Source: Bacteroidota bacterium (lineage in GTDB: Bacteria; Bacteroidota; Ignavibacteria; UBA10030; SZUA-254). From it: a stretch of 22,739 nt of DNA. The translations under genes and the position numbers were made by a program. The DNA lies in assembly GCA_004322375.1 (NCBI GenBank), contig SCUC01000695.1:1-22739 (forward strand). Reading direction: 5' to 3'. The notes under the pieces were generated by a model. The model was given only the letters and a program-made list of their open reading frames with translations, did no database searches and was not told where the DNA came from. Below, one piece after another: positions 14,651 to 21,996 of the stretch. Position 1 is the first letter of the stretch. Each line of letters begins with the position of its first letter.

Positions 14651-15662
14651 GCTATCAGTGCTATTGTTCTTTGGAAGCGCGCTGGCATTTGCGCTCCTTG
14701 CTTCCGGATGCGGAAGCTCAAGAGAAATGGAATCTGCCCGACGGTATATTTGGCCCGAGCCGCCGGATTCTCCGCGTGTTGAGTATATCAATACACTTCG
14801 CGGGGAAAGCGATTTCTCAAGCGGTATCGGAGGTTTTTTTAACGCCTTAAGTGGAGGCGCTGTAGCAATAAAGTTTTCAAGGCCCTTTGATATTTGTCTC
14901 GCGGGTGAAGAAAGATATTATGTTACCGATGCGACAAACGGTGTTATCCTGTATGATACGAAAAAGAAAACTGTTGAAGCAATAGGGGAAAGAAGTACGA
15001 TAGATTTAAAAGAGCCGCGCGGCATAGCATATGCTCATGGTAAGCTCTTTATCGGGCTTGCAAGCTCTAAAAAAATTGCCGTCCTGAATGATAACGGCGA
15101 AGTGATTCGGGCTATCGGCAGGGATGGAAAATTCCAGAATCCCATTGATATTGTGTGTGATTCGCTTCGCAACCGTATCTATATCGTGGATATTAAGCAG
15201 CACAAAGTGTTCGCCTATACGGAAGATGGCGACTCGCTCTTCACGATAGGGAAACGGGGTGAAGGGAACGGTGAATTCAATTATCCGCAGAGCGCGGCGG
15301 TGGACGCCAACGGGAATCTCTATGTCGTTGACGGCTTTAATTTTCGAATTGCAATATTTGACACGAATGGAACATATCTCCGCCAGTTCGGAAGCCAGGG
15401 AGATGTGTATGGGTCCTTCGCTCGTCCCAAAGGAATCGCGCTCGATTCGTATGGCAACATTTATGTGCTTGACGGGGTACACCAGAACTTTCAAATATTC
15501 AACAATGCAGGCGAACTGCTTATGTTTGTTGGAAAGTTTTCGTACATGAATGATGGGTTTCAGAATCCGGTTTCGATTGCCATTGACGGAAATAACAGAA
15601 TTTTTGTAACGGATAACCTGAACTCTAGAGTTCAAGTTTTCCAATTATTAAAAGGCGATTAG
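14643..15662 (+). CDS. NHL-repeat beta-propeller lipoprotein
   Basis: The ATG at 14643 overlaps the barrel gene by 8 bp. The signal sequence ends in LLASGC, a lipobox placing Cys 23 at the mature N-terminus. A conserved WPEPPDSPRVEY segment follows. From about residue 85 to the end come NHL-type propeller blades with repeated patterns such as FSRPFDICL, NPIDIVCD..NRIYIVD, NYPQSAAVDANGNLYVVDGF, RPKGIALDSYGNIYVLDG and NPVSIAIDGNNRIFVTDN, consistent with six blades. Such propellers are protein-binding scaffolds and are often found near multihaem cytochromes. It is a paralogue of the gene at 18606, which lacks the lipobox. Likely attached to the outer membrane as part of the conduit (inference). 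Confidence 0.88.
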   Translation: MNKLSVLLFFGSALAFALLASGCGSSREMESARRYIWPEPPDSPRVEYINTLRGESDFSSGIGGFFNALSGGAVAIKFSRPFDICLAGEERYYVTDATNGVILYDTKKKTVEAIGERSTIDLKEPRGIAYAHGKLFIGLASSKKIAVLNDNGEVIRAIGRDGKFQNPIDIVCDSLRNRIYIVDIKQHKVFAYTEDGDSLFTIGKRGEGNGEFNYPQSAAVDANGNLYVVDGFNFRIAIFDTNGTYLRQFGSQGDVYGSFARPKGIALDSYGNIYVLDGVHQNFQIFNNAGELLMFVGKFSYMNDGFQNPVSIAIDGNNRIFVTDNLNSRVQVFQLLKGD

Positions 15663-15679
15663 TTAACATCACGTCCAGA

Positions 15680-15725
15680 TTCTCATTGCCTCATGAGAAG
15701 CATGGAATTTAATACAATGAGGCGA
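15680..15725 (+). promoter_or_regulatory. Two mutually exclusive hairpins upstream of the tetrahaem cytochrome
   Basis: TTCTCAT (15680-15686) pairs with ATGAGAA (15693-15699) around a six-base loop. GCCTCAT (15688-15694), lying in that loop and right arm, pairs instead with ATGAGGC (15717-15723), extendable by a G-T and a T-A pair. Only one can form at a time. A weak sigma-70-like TTGCCT-N18-TAATAC overlaps the region, so the repeats may act as DNA operators instead of RNA. An A-rich stretch and AAAGGA follow before the ATG at 15750. Confidence 0.4.
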
Positions 15726-15749
15726 AAAAAATCATAAAAGGATACAACT

Positions 15750-16640
15750 ATGAAACATCTAACTCTTGCTTTGATCATGGTATTTGTTCTTACGTTGGTT
15801 GCTCTCAGTCAACCAGGCGGCAAGCAGCCGCTGCCGAACTTTGTCGGTAATCCAGAAACAACAGCAACAAACATTTTCGGTAAAGGCTGGGGACTTGGAA
15901 AGTTCTCCGGCGGCGTGCAAGGCGTACGCTCTGCTATGTTAAAAGGACCGCACGATTTCACATCCGACTCCGGTAAATATGTTGCCGAAGTTGAATTTGA
16001 TAGCGCGACCAGCACCTACGACACAACTTGGCACCCAACCGGCGGCAATAAGAGACTTTGCAGCTATTGCCACTCGATTCACATTACGAAAGATGGCGGT
16101 ATTGCAGTTCCACTGTGGAACCGCGCTTCGCAAGCAGGCAAAACGTTTGGAAAATATGTCAATCCAATTTCTCTCGATGCTACAGTCTATGATGCGGGAA
16201 CAACCACAGCCGGCTTCAAAGATAACTATAGCTCGTTCTGCTTAGGCTGTCACGATGGCAGCGTCGGTATTTTCGCTCCGACAGCTTATTCAGGCGGCGG
16301 TGGGGTGTCTGGTGACGTTTCCGTTGTACCGGGAGCGGCAGTGCTCAGCCCAACGACAGGCCATTTCTCCGATATGGAACATACCCATCCTGTCAATTTC
16401 GACTACAATGCAGTACAGGCATTAGTTCCGGAAGAATTATATCCGGCAGTAGATCCTGTTTCCGCAGTGTGGAAGGGATACAGCGGCGCGAATGGCTCCG
16501 GCGGCAACTATACCACTGTTCGCTTATTTAATGGAACCATGCAATGCTCCAGCTGCCACAACCCGCACATGTCAAGTGGTATCGGCACCGTCCTCTCGAG
16601 CGATTATGGAAGACGCTGCGTAGCATGTCACAAGAAGTAA
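15750..16640 (+). CDS. Secreted tetrahaem cytochrome c, OmcE-like candidate filament protein
   Basis: The signal peptide MKHLTLALIMVFVLTLVALS|Q is clear, with AAAGGA as ribosome site. Four CXXCH motifs lie at residues 104, 164, 266 and 290. The context is that of the doubled-CXXCH extracellular cytochromes: GPHDF (68), CSYCHSIH, PLWNR, CLGCHDGSVG, HTHPVNF, CSSCHNPH and a final CVACHKK. Enough non-haem His (68, 95, 111, 205, 211, 213, 273) exist for bis-His ligation of all four haems. The four-haem count, export and long Gly/Ser/aromatic-rich haem-free segments fit the OmcE-type cytochromes that polymerise into nanowires in Geobacter; filament formation is inference. Haem-free segments of 55-97 residues separate motifs 1-2 and 2-3. 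It is transcribed apart from its neighbours, with spacers of 87 and 260 bp and a strong hairpin downstream. Confidence 0.85.
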   Translation: MKHLTLALIMVFVLTLVALSQPGGKQPLPNFVGNPETTATNIFGKGWGLGKFSGGVQGVRSAMLKGPHDFTSDSGKYVAEVEFDSATSTYDTTWHPTGGNKRLCSYCHSIHITKDGGIAVPLWNRASQAGKTFGKYVNPISLDATVYDAGTTTAGFKDNYSSFCLGCHDGSVGIFAPTAYSGGGGVSGDVSVVPGAAVLSPTTGHFSDMEHTHPVNFDYNAVQALVPEELYPAVDPVSAVWKGYSGANGSGGNYTTVRLFNGTMQCSSCHNPHMSSGIGTVLSSDYGRRCVACHKK

Positions 16641-16679
16641 CAGCACAATACTTTCTGTAATAAATATAACTATACATTG

Positions 16680-16708
16680 GTATGCCCCGGAGAAATTCCG
16701 GGGCATAC
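16680..16708 (+). terminator. Strong hairpin after tetrahaem cytochrome gene
   Basis: A 12-bp perfect GC-rich stem (GTATGCCCCGGA at 16680-16691 with its complement at 16697-16708) closes a five-base loop 40 bp after the stop. No T-tract follows, so it may stabilise the mRNA 3' end or terminate with other factors. Confidence 0.6.
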
Positions 16709-16757
16709 TGCTCAGAATCAGAAACGTAAGATGACCGTTTTGAGAAAGCAGATATTT

Positions 16758-16819
16758 GAAACCAATGAATCGGTTTCGTTCTATGAGCATCATATAGCCC
16801 ACGACTTAAGTCGTGGGCT
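16758..16819. repeat. Two inverted repeats in the 260-bp intergenic region
   Basis: GAAACC (16758-16763) and GGTTTC (16772-16777) form a small hairpin. A perfect 24-bp palindrome spans 16796-16819, with core GACTTAAGTC and arms ending in GGGCT. The second resembles the cluster at 21722-21873 in having a CTNAAG-like centre with a variable stem. The rest of 16641-16900 holds the hairpin at 16680 and no recognisable gene. Confidence 0.65.
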
Positions 16820-16900
16820 GTTAAACGAGTTATTGTTGAAATCGTATTAACTATTTCACGGAAACATTCAACTAAAATCATTAAACACTGGCAACGGAAC

Positions 16901-18547
16901 GTGAAAAAATTTTTTTGGATAGCCTCGTTGCTGGTAGTGTTCTGGAGTGATAGTAAGGCACAGCTTGGTCCTATCGGGGGAGAGTTACGCTACGATTATC
17001 GGTATCAGGATTACCAGTCAGGCGCGTTGTTGACGAAATTTGTCAGCCACACTCCGATGCTGAATCTTCGTACACGGGGCAGCTTGCTATCCCCGCAGCT
17101 GTTTATCTATTCTCTCTACTCTTCTCTGAATATAAATTACGCGTCAACAAGCAGCAGTTTGTTTAACTATTCCGGCACCCAGTTTACGTGGAATAAGTAT
17201 AATCTCAGTCTCAATGTATTGCCTTACTCGCCGGTCAAGCTTGCTCTTGCCGCGCGGGAAAATGCATACGAGATCAAATCTGAATCGGATGAATCTGTAG
17301 AGCGGATTGGAGACCGGCAGCAGGAACAACGCGCTGAACTTTCGGTCCAGCAGGTTCCCTGGCTTCCTTCGATGTCTCTTTCGTATGTTCGGAACCGATC
17401 ATTTGCAACGCTCGGGCGTGAATACGAGTTTATCAGTCAGACTCTTGCATTAACGGCGGCGAGCGGAAATGATACCATCGGGAATTATAATATTTCTGCC
17501 GTGATGAGCGATTTCAGCGAACCGGCATCCGGCGCGTATGACCGTTTTTTGACGTTCCAGTTTTCCGGAACGCGGGCCCTTGCCGATAACCATGAGGTCA
17601 ATTTGAATTCGGAGTATAATAAATATGCCGGGTTAAGCGCGATCAATAGCTCTCTTGGATATACAGGGGTACTAACAAATAAGCTGCGGATTATGACAGG
17701 GCTAACAGGGAGCAGTGCGGTGGCTCCCTATGCCCAATCGTTATCGTTCGGGATAACGCAATCAGCCTCCTATACCATTGACGAGAATTTTCATTCATCT
17801 GCCGGGATGAGTAGCTTTATCGGAAATTCCCAGCGAATAGGAGGGAAAGAGCAGTATAAAAATTGGAGAGGCTCGGTCAGCCTTGCCCATCATAGAGCGG
17901 TAGAAGGGTTTAACCTTTCCAACACTGTATCCGTAGGGTACAGCACTCAGTTGACAGGCTCGAATTTTAACAGTGTTACGACAAGCATATCGAACGGGCT
18001 ATCGAGAATGGTAGGCTCGTTCTCGGTAAACGGAAATTACATTTTCTCTTACTCGAGTGTCAGGAGCGCGAATGTGTATGAAGTCTTCACAAATTCCGCG
18101 GGAATCTCTTTGAGCGGAACGCTTCCACAAAAAATTCAGTCGCAATCCGAAGTTCGATTTCGCAACGACCATTACAAGGGGGATGAAGCACTGTACAGGA
18201 ATAACGGCAGCTTAAATCTTTCCCAACGTTTCAACAGCACGTTCACGTCTGTCATTCCACTGACCGTAAGCGTGAACGGCACAGCGAATTTTTATTTTCG
18301 GGGAATAACAGGAAGAACGTACGGATGGTCTCTCGGTTTAGCAAGCACTTCCTTTTTCTTACGAGGGTTGTCCGCAAATTACATTTTCAGTAAAAATTAC
18401 GACCCATACTACCAACGAGAAATATCTGACCACTCCGGCTCATTATCCATGAACTGGCGGGCGATTGCTATTAGTTCACGGTTTCGGTACTCGACGTTTC
18501 CCGTTCGCGTGAGAGAAATACAGGTCATTGTCACAAGGCCGTTCTGA
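16901..18547 (+). CDS. Large outer-membrane beta-barrel protein (548 aa), putative conduit porin
   Basis: It begins at a GTG preceded by CGGA; no nearby ATG would keep the signal peptide KKFFWIASLLVVFWSDSKA|Q. The mature protein is almost entirely amphipathic beta-strands rich in Ser, Asn, Tyr and Phe (for example NLSLNVLPYSPVKLALAARE, GSFSVNGNYIFSYSS, GWSLGLASTSFFLRG), with turns of polar residues throughout. It ends VREIQVIVTRPF, the terminal Phe and preceding strand being the standard barrel-assembly signal. Size suggests some 20 or more strands, as in the porins of porin-cytochrome complexes such as PioB/MtrB/OmbB. No CXXC motif of the MtrB kind is seen. Its neighbours are secreted cytochromes and an NHL protein, which supports a conduit role. 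No specific family recognised. Confidence 0.75.
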   Translation: MKKFFWIASLLVVFWSDSKAQLGPIGGELRYDYRYQDYQSGALLTKFVSHTPMLNLRTRGSLLSPQLFIYSLYSSLNINYASTSSSLFNYSGTQFTWNKYNLSLNVLPYSPVKLALAARENAYEIKSESDESVERIGDRQQEQRAELSVQQVPWLPSMSLSYVRNRSFATLGREYEFISQTLALTAASGNDTIGNYNISAVMSDFSEPASGAYDRFLTFQFSGTRALADNHEVNLNSEYNKYAGLSAINSSLGYTGVLTNKLRIMTGLTGSSAVAPYAQSLSFGITQSASYTIDENFHSSAGMSSFIGNSQRIGGKEQYKNWRGSVSLAHHRAVEGFNLSNTVSVGYSTQLTGSNFNSVTTSISNGLSRMVGSFSVNGNYIFSYSSVRSANVYEVFTNSAGISLSGTLPQKIQSQSEVRFRNDHYKGDEALYRNNGSLNLSQRFNSTFTSVIPLTVSVNGTANFYFRGITGRTYGWSLGLASTSFFLRGLSANYIFSKNYDPYYQREISDHSGSLSMNWRAIAISSRFRYSTFPVRVREIQVIVTRPF

Positions 18548-18569
18548 AGCGGTAAAAAACCATAAATAC

Positions 18570-18598
18570 TTGAATAATATTCGATAATTCAGTATAGT
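18570..18598 (+). promoter_or_regulatory. Sigma-70-like promoter adjoining a start codon
   Basis: TTGAAT (18570-18575), a 17-bp spacer and TATAGT (18593-18598) match the housekeeping consensus well. The start codon of the following gene is only 8 bp beyond the -10 box, so the mRNA would be leaderless or nearly so. No Shine-Dalgarno is visible. If the organism uses Bacteroidetes-type -33/-7 signals, the match may be fortuitous. Confidence 0.45.
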
Positions 18599-18605
18599 AA
18601 TAATT

Positions 18606-19601
18606 ATGCTAAGAAACCGTTATCGGACGTTAATTATCAGTATTGTTATTATTACTCGCGTCGTCTCCGCGCAGGGGGATAGCAACAAAATCGTGTGGCC
18701 CTCTCCGCCGGAACAGGCAAGGATACAATATGTGAGAACCATCTCATCGCTGCAAAGTTTTGAGCAAAAGCAGGGATTTATTTCCGGAATTTTTGGTTTT
18801 CTCTTTGGCGATGAAAGTTCAGCACAGTGGTTCGTTCAACCGCTGGGGATTACAGTATCAAGCGCAGGCAAGCTCTACGTTACCGATCCCGGAGCAGGTA
18901 TTGTTCACGTTATTGATCAGAAAGAGAAAGAATACTCATTCATCAAGGAAACGGAATTTGGAAATTTTATTTCGCCGGTCGGCTGCGCAATGAGTTCCGA
19001 TGGAATACTCTTTATTTCCGATTCTGAACGCGGCGATATCATCGCTCTTGATGAAGATGATGACGCATTGTTTAAGATTTCGGATCATATCACGCGTCCG
19101 ACGGGACTTCAAGTGCAGGGCGACCGATTGTATGTCACCGAGACAGGACGTCATGCAGTTGTCGTTTTCGATCTTAAGGGAAATTACGTGACGGAATTCG
19201 GGCGCAGAGGAGAAGGGGCAGGCGAATTCAATTTTCCTGTTCAGCTTTCGGTTCGGGATAGCATCTACGTGATAGACGCGCTGAATTACCGAGTTCAGAA
19301 ATTCGATTTGACAGGAAATGTCGGTTCGACCTTTGGGAAACAGGGAAATGTAACCGGGCGATTCGCAAGTCCTAAGGGCATCGCTCTCGATAGCGATGGA
19401 AATATCTATGTGACGGATGCCTTAATGGACTGCTTACAGATTTTTAACGCGAAGGGGGAGCTATTGTTAGTAGTAGGAAAAAAAGGAACGGGAGCGGGCG
19501 AATTTATGACTCCGAGCGGAATCGCCATTGACCGGGAGGATAACATTTATATAGTAGAATCTCTTAACAGACGAATTCAAGTTTTTCGGTATATCAAATG
19601 A
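18606..19601 (+). CDS. Secreted NHL-repeat beta-propeller protein
   Basis: Paralogue of the lipoprotein at 14643: it shares the WPSPPEQARIQYVRTI opening (WPEPPDSPRVEYINTL there), a GFF/GFLFG-like segment and a six-blade NHL region. Blades include VQPLGITVSSAGKLYVTDPG, TRPTGLQVQGDRLYVTETG, NFPVQLSVRDSIYVIDALN, SPKGIALDSDGNIYVTDA and TPSGIAIDREDNIYIVESLN. The signal peptide is of the ordinary type, ending VVSA|Q, with no lipobox Cys, so this copy should be free in the periplasm or exported. It overlaps the dodecahaem cytochrome gene by ATGA, implying translational coupling and a shared complex. Propellers of this type act as binding platforms; catalytic activity is not indicated. Confidence 0.88.
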   Translation: MLRNRYRTLIISIVIITRVVSAQGDSNKIVWPSPPEQARIQYVRTISSLQSFEQKQGFISGIFGFLFGDESSAQWFVQPLGITVSSAGKLYVTDPGAGIVHVIDQKEKEYSFIKETEFGNFISPVGCAMSSDGILFISDSERGDIIALDEDDDALFKISDHITRPTGLQVQGDRLYVTETGRHAVVVFDLKGNYVTEFGRRGEGAGEFNFPVQLSVRDSIYVIDALNYRVQKFDLTGNVGSTFGKQGNVTGRFASPKGIALDSDGNIYVTDALMDCLQIFNAKGELLLVVGKKGTGAGEFMTPSGIAIDREDNIYIVESLNRRIQVFRYIK

Positions 19602-21502
19602 AACACTGTCTTATATTATTCTGCGCAGCGGCATTTCTCAGCGGTGGAACAGCGATCTCTCTGTTCGCCCAGTCGCAAACTCAATCAAAGATGTTGAACA
19701 CGAAGCATAATCTTTCTGCTTCCGGTCCGGGAACGATAAAAGCCACGACGGAAAAGGATATTTGTGTATTCTGCCACACCCCCCATGTTCCGAAGGAATA
19801 TGGAAGCGCTCAACTCTGGAATCATAAATCAAGTACATCGGAATATACGCTCTACACGAGTGATTATTTGAAAAGCCTTACCTATACGGCGCCCAATCAA
19901 CCTAACCTTCGCTCAAAGCTCTGTCTCTCCTGCCACGATGGAACAATTGCAGTTGGCGAGGTCTATAATAATGAGGGGGTTTCTTCGATTACGATGCAGA
20001 ACAATGTAACGACAATGCCTGAAACTTCGCCGGGGAATTTGGGTACTTCCTTAACGAATGACCATCCTGTAGGGTATCTTTACGATAATACAAAAGACCC
20101 CGAGCTTGTGGCGCGAACGTGGCCCTGGGAAACCCCCGTAAAGCTCGATCCCGATGCAGCCACGGGAACAGTTGAATGTATTACCTGCCATGAACCTCAT
20201 GACGATACCTATACGAAATTCTTACGGATGGATAACACGGATGCCGCGCTCTGTGGATTTTGTCACCAGAAGACAGGGTGGGCGGAATCGGCGCATAAAA
20301 ATTCGACGCAATTTTATCAGTCTTCCGAAGATGCTAACCCAACTACTGTCGGAGAATGGGCGTGCCGTTCCTGTCATCAGTCGCATGGCGGACCCAGCTC
20401 GCAATTTTTGCTGTCGAAAGCCGAGGAGCAAACATGCTTTACCTCCGGTTGTCATGGCAATACGCTAACAGGGAAAAATACAAAAAATATTCAGAGCGAA
20501 TATGATAAGCTGTATGCGCATCCAACAATTTTAATAAGCGGGAAGCATAAAAACCCGGATGATGATAAGAGCCTTGGAGTGTTGAGCAGACATGCTGAAT
20601 GTCAGGATTGCCATAACTCTCACCGCGCGAGAACCGGATTACACACCCCCGGCTCGAACACAATCTCGGAAGTATTAAAAGGGACGAGAGGTGTCATCTC
20701 TCAGGGCGCTCATGCGTGGGAACAACCGAAATCATTTGTTGAAGCGAATCCTGTTGTTCAAGAAAATCAAATTTGTTACAAATGCCATTCGTACTACGGC
20801 TTTGGCGATGCGGTGAACGGCGTGACAACTATCATTGGACCTTCCGGCGAGTATATGACAGATCAGGCGATGGAATTCAATCCTGCAAATAGCTCTGCAC
20901 ATCCGGTACAGGTTTCGTTAGATGTGCAGGATGGCTCTCCGATGCCCCGCGCTCTTACCGCTACCCAGATGACGGGCGATTGGAGCATGGTGGGTTCCCA
21001 AACAATGTATTGTTCCGATTGCCATGGAAACGATCAGGTTACATCAGCGAGCGTTCCACAGGGACCTCATGGCTCGAATGTCCGGTTTATGCTCACGGGA
21101 ACAGCAAAGTATTGGCCCCTTAACGCATCGGGGAATCTCTGGACGCTGTGGGATGTGAAGAAAGAGATAAATAATTGGCGAAGTGATTTGTTTTGCGTGA
21201 ACTGTCATCCAATCTATAATGGCGTTACTTTTACGAATAATGTTCATGAAGCGACTGCCCATCAGGATGAGCAGGTAAAATGTATCACATGCCATGTAAC
21301 GGTTCCGCACGGCTCAAAACGTTCCCGGCTTATCGGTTATTCGACAGACGTCAAGCCGTATAATTATTTAGGAGCGGGCAAGTTTGAAAAGCTCGTGATT
21401 AACGGATTTGAAAAAGCAGCCGCTCCCAATCTGTACATGATTAATAATTGTTCCATGAATACTTCATGTCACGGAACGCAAATAGGAAATTATGAACAGT
21501 AG
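19598..21502 (+). CDS. Dodecahaem cytochrome c, exported, with two non-canonical haem motifs
   Basis: The signal peptide ends LFA|Q (residue 24/25) and has no lipobox. Ten CXXCH motifs start at 56, 109, 194, 219, 256, 335, 393, 472, 533 and 562. Two spaced variants, CFTSGCH (280-286, CX4CH) and CSMNTSCH (618-625, CX5CH), could bring the total to twelve. The first 225 residues follow the doubled-CXXCH plan: KHNLSASG, CVFCHTPH, QLWN, CLSCHDGTIAVG, DHPVGY, CITCHEPH, FLR, CGFCH. This plan is shared with the tetrahaem protein at 15750. The rest has longer spacers with further CHxSH and PHGS elements. Twelve haems is also the number in surface cytochrome OmcB of Geobacter, but that is a lipoprotein and homology is not shown here. 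With the coupled NHL protein and upstream barrel it probably forms the outer face of an electron conduit (inference). Confidence 0.88.
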   Translation: MKHCLILFCAAAFLSGGTAISLFAQSQTQSKMLNTKHNLSASGPGTIKATTEKDICVFCHTPHVPKEYGSAQLWNHKSSTSEYTLYTSDYLKSLTYTAPNQPNLRSKLCLSCHDGTIAVGEVYNNEGVSSITMQNNVTTMPETSPGNLGTSLTNDHPVGYLYDNTKDPELVARTWPWETPVKLDPDAATGTVECITCHEPHDDTYTKFLRMDNTDAALCGFCHQKTGWAESAHKNSTQFYQSSEDANPTTVGEWACRSCHQSHGGPSSQFLLSKAEEQTCFTSGCHGNTLTGKNTKNIQSEYDKLYAHPTILISGKHKNPDDDKSLGVLSRHAECQDCHNSHRARTGLHTPGSNTISEVLKGTRGVISQGAHAWEQPKSFVEANPVVQENQICYKCHSYYGFGDAVNGVTTIIGPSGEYMTDQAMEFNPANSSAHPVQVSLDVQDGSPMPRALTATQMTGDWSMVGSQTMYCSDCHGNDQVTSASVPQGPHGSNVRFMLTGTAKYWPLNASGNLWTLWDVKKEINNWRSDLFCVNCHPIYNGVTFTNNVHEATAHQDEQVKCITCHVTVPHGSKRSRLIGYSTDVKPYNYLGAGKFEKLVINGFEKAAAPNLYMINNCSMNTSCHGTQIGNYEQ

Positions 21503-21540
21503 TGTTTGACAGTAACACGCGTTAAGGAGATACAACGTTA

Positions 21541-21570
21541 ATGATGCGTGGATTAGGAAAACGTGGGTAG
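21541..21570 (+). other. Possible 9-codon leader ORF before terminator
   Basis: An ATG at 21541 (or 21544) follows AAGGAGA (21524-21530), one of the best Shine-Dalgarno matches in the window. It opens a nine-codon frame, MMRGLGKRG, whose stop lies inside the left arm of the terminator. A TTGACA (21506-21511) lies upstream with no convincing -10 box. It might be a leader peptide, a deletion remnant or chance. Confidence 0.2.
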
Positions 21571-21591
21571 AAGTTCTACCCACGTTTTTTT
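21558..21591 (+). terminator. Rho-independent terminator
   Basis: AAAACGTGGGTAGAA (21558-21572) is exactly complementary to 21574-21588 and is followed by a run of seven T (21585-21591). This is a textbook intrinsic terminator, about 55 bp after the dodecahaem cytochrome stop, ending the electron-transfer cluster. Confidence 0.92.
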
Positions 21592-21721
21592 GTAATCTCC
21601 AATTCTCAATCTTGAGAGGCGAGAACTATGAAATATTCATATCTGATATAGCAGGTTGCTGAAAAAAGACTTTGAACAGAAGTTAAGCCAAATGTATTAT
21701 CTTCACTGACGCTAACAATCA

Positions 21722-21873
21722 GTGGCTAAAGCCACGGAAGAGAATAAATTCTTATCCACGAGCTAAAGTTTGTGGCAATAAAATGTTACAAATTAAAACA
21801 AAAATGGATAATTGCCACGACCTTCAGGTCGCGGAAAAAGTGAAGTTCTTGCTCCCGATTGGACTTTAGTCCA
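21722..21873. repeat. Cluster of small REP-like hairpins
   Basis: Four compact hairpins occur in 150 bp: GTGGCTAAAGCCAC (21722-21735), CCACGAGCTAAAGTTTGTGG (21756-21775, two G-T pairs), CCACGACCTTCAGGTCGCGG (21815-21834, one mismatch) and TGGACTTTAGTCCA (21860-21873). All have a centre close to CTWWAG with stems that vary but stay complementary. The perfect palindrome at 16796-16819 belongs to the same style. They look like decayed REP or IS200/IS605-type terminal hairpins. The spacer 21503-21996 otherwise holds the terminator, a promoter-like element at 21937 and no recognisable gene. Confidence 0.6.
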
Positions 21874-21936
21874 TTTTGCGTAATTTCGGGTCTTAGGAAT
21901 AATTGGACCTTTTCAGTGGCAGCTTCCCTTCTTGAT

Positions 21937-21952
21937 TGGCATACTGCTTGCC
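21937..21952 (+). promoter_or_regulatory. Sigma-54-like promoter upstream of M1 peptidase gene
   Basis: TGGCAT-N5-TTGCC has GG at 21938-21939 and GC at 21950-21951, exactly 12 bp apart, close to the consensus TGGCAC-N5-TTGCA. The ATG of the peptidase gene is 45 bp further. No copy of the GGGTGAWTTCACSC palindrome is seen upstream, so any activator would be a different one. Confidence 0.45.
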
Positions 21953-21996
21953 GCGTCTTATTGATTAAGCGATTACTCAATGTAGGAATTTTCTTT

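Noticed and set aside
15006..15644. Minus-strand open frame of 212 codons
   Set aside because: It lies entirely antisense to the NHL lipoprotein, whose repeats and lipobox are unmistakable. The antisense product shows no domain; it is a by-product of codon use.
16528..16881. Minus-strand frame across the intergenic region after the tetrahaem cytochrome
   Set aside because: It overlaps the cytochrome 3' end and runs through the hairpins; the product is low-complexity without a ribosome site or motif.
16880..16900. Sigma-54 promoter before the large barrel (TGGCAA)
   Set aside because: Twelve bases after the GG there is no GC, and the element would overlap the start codon region.
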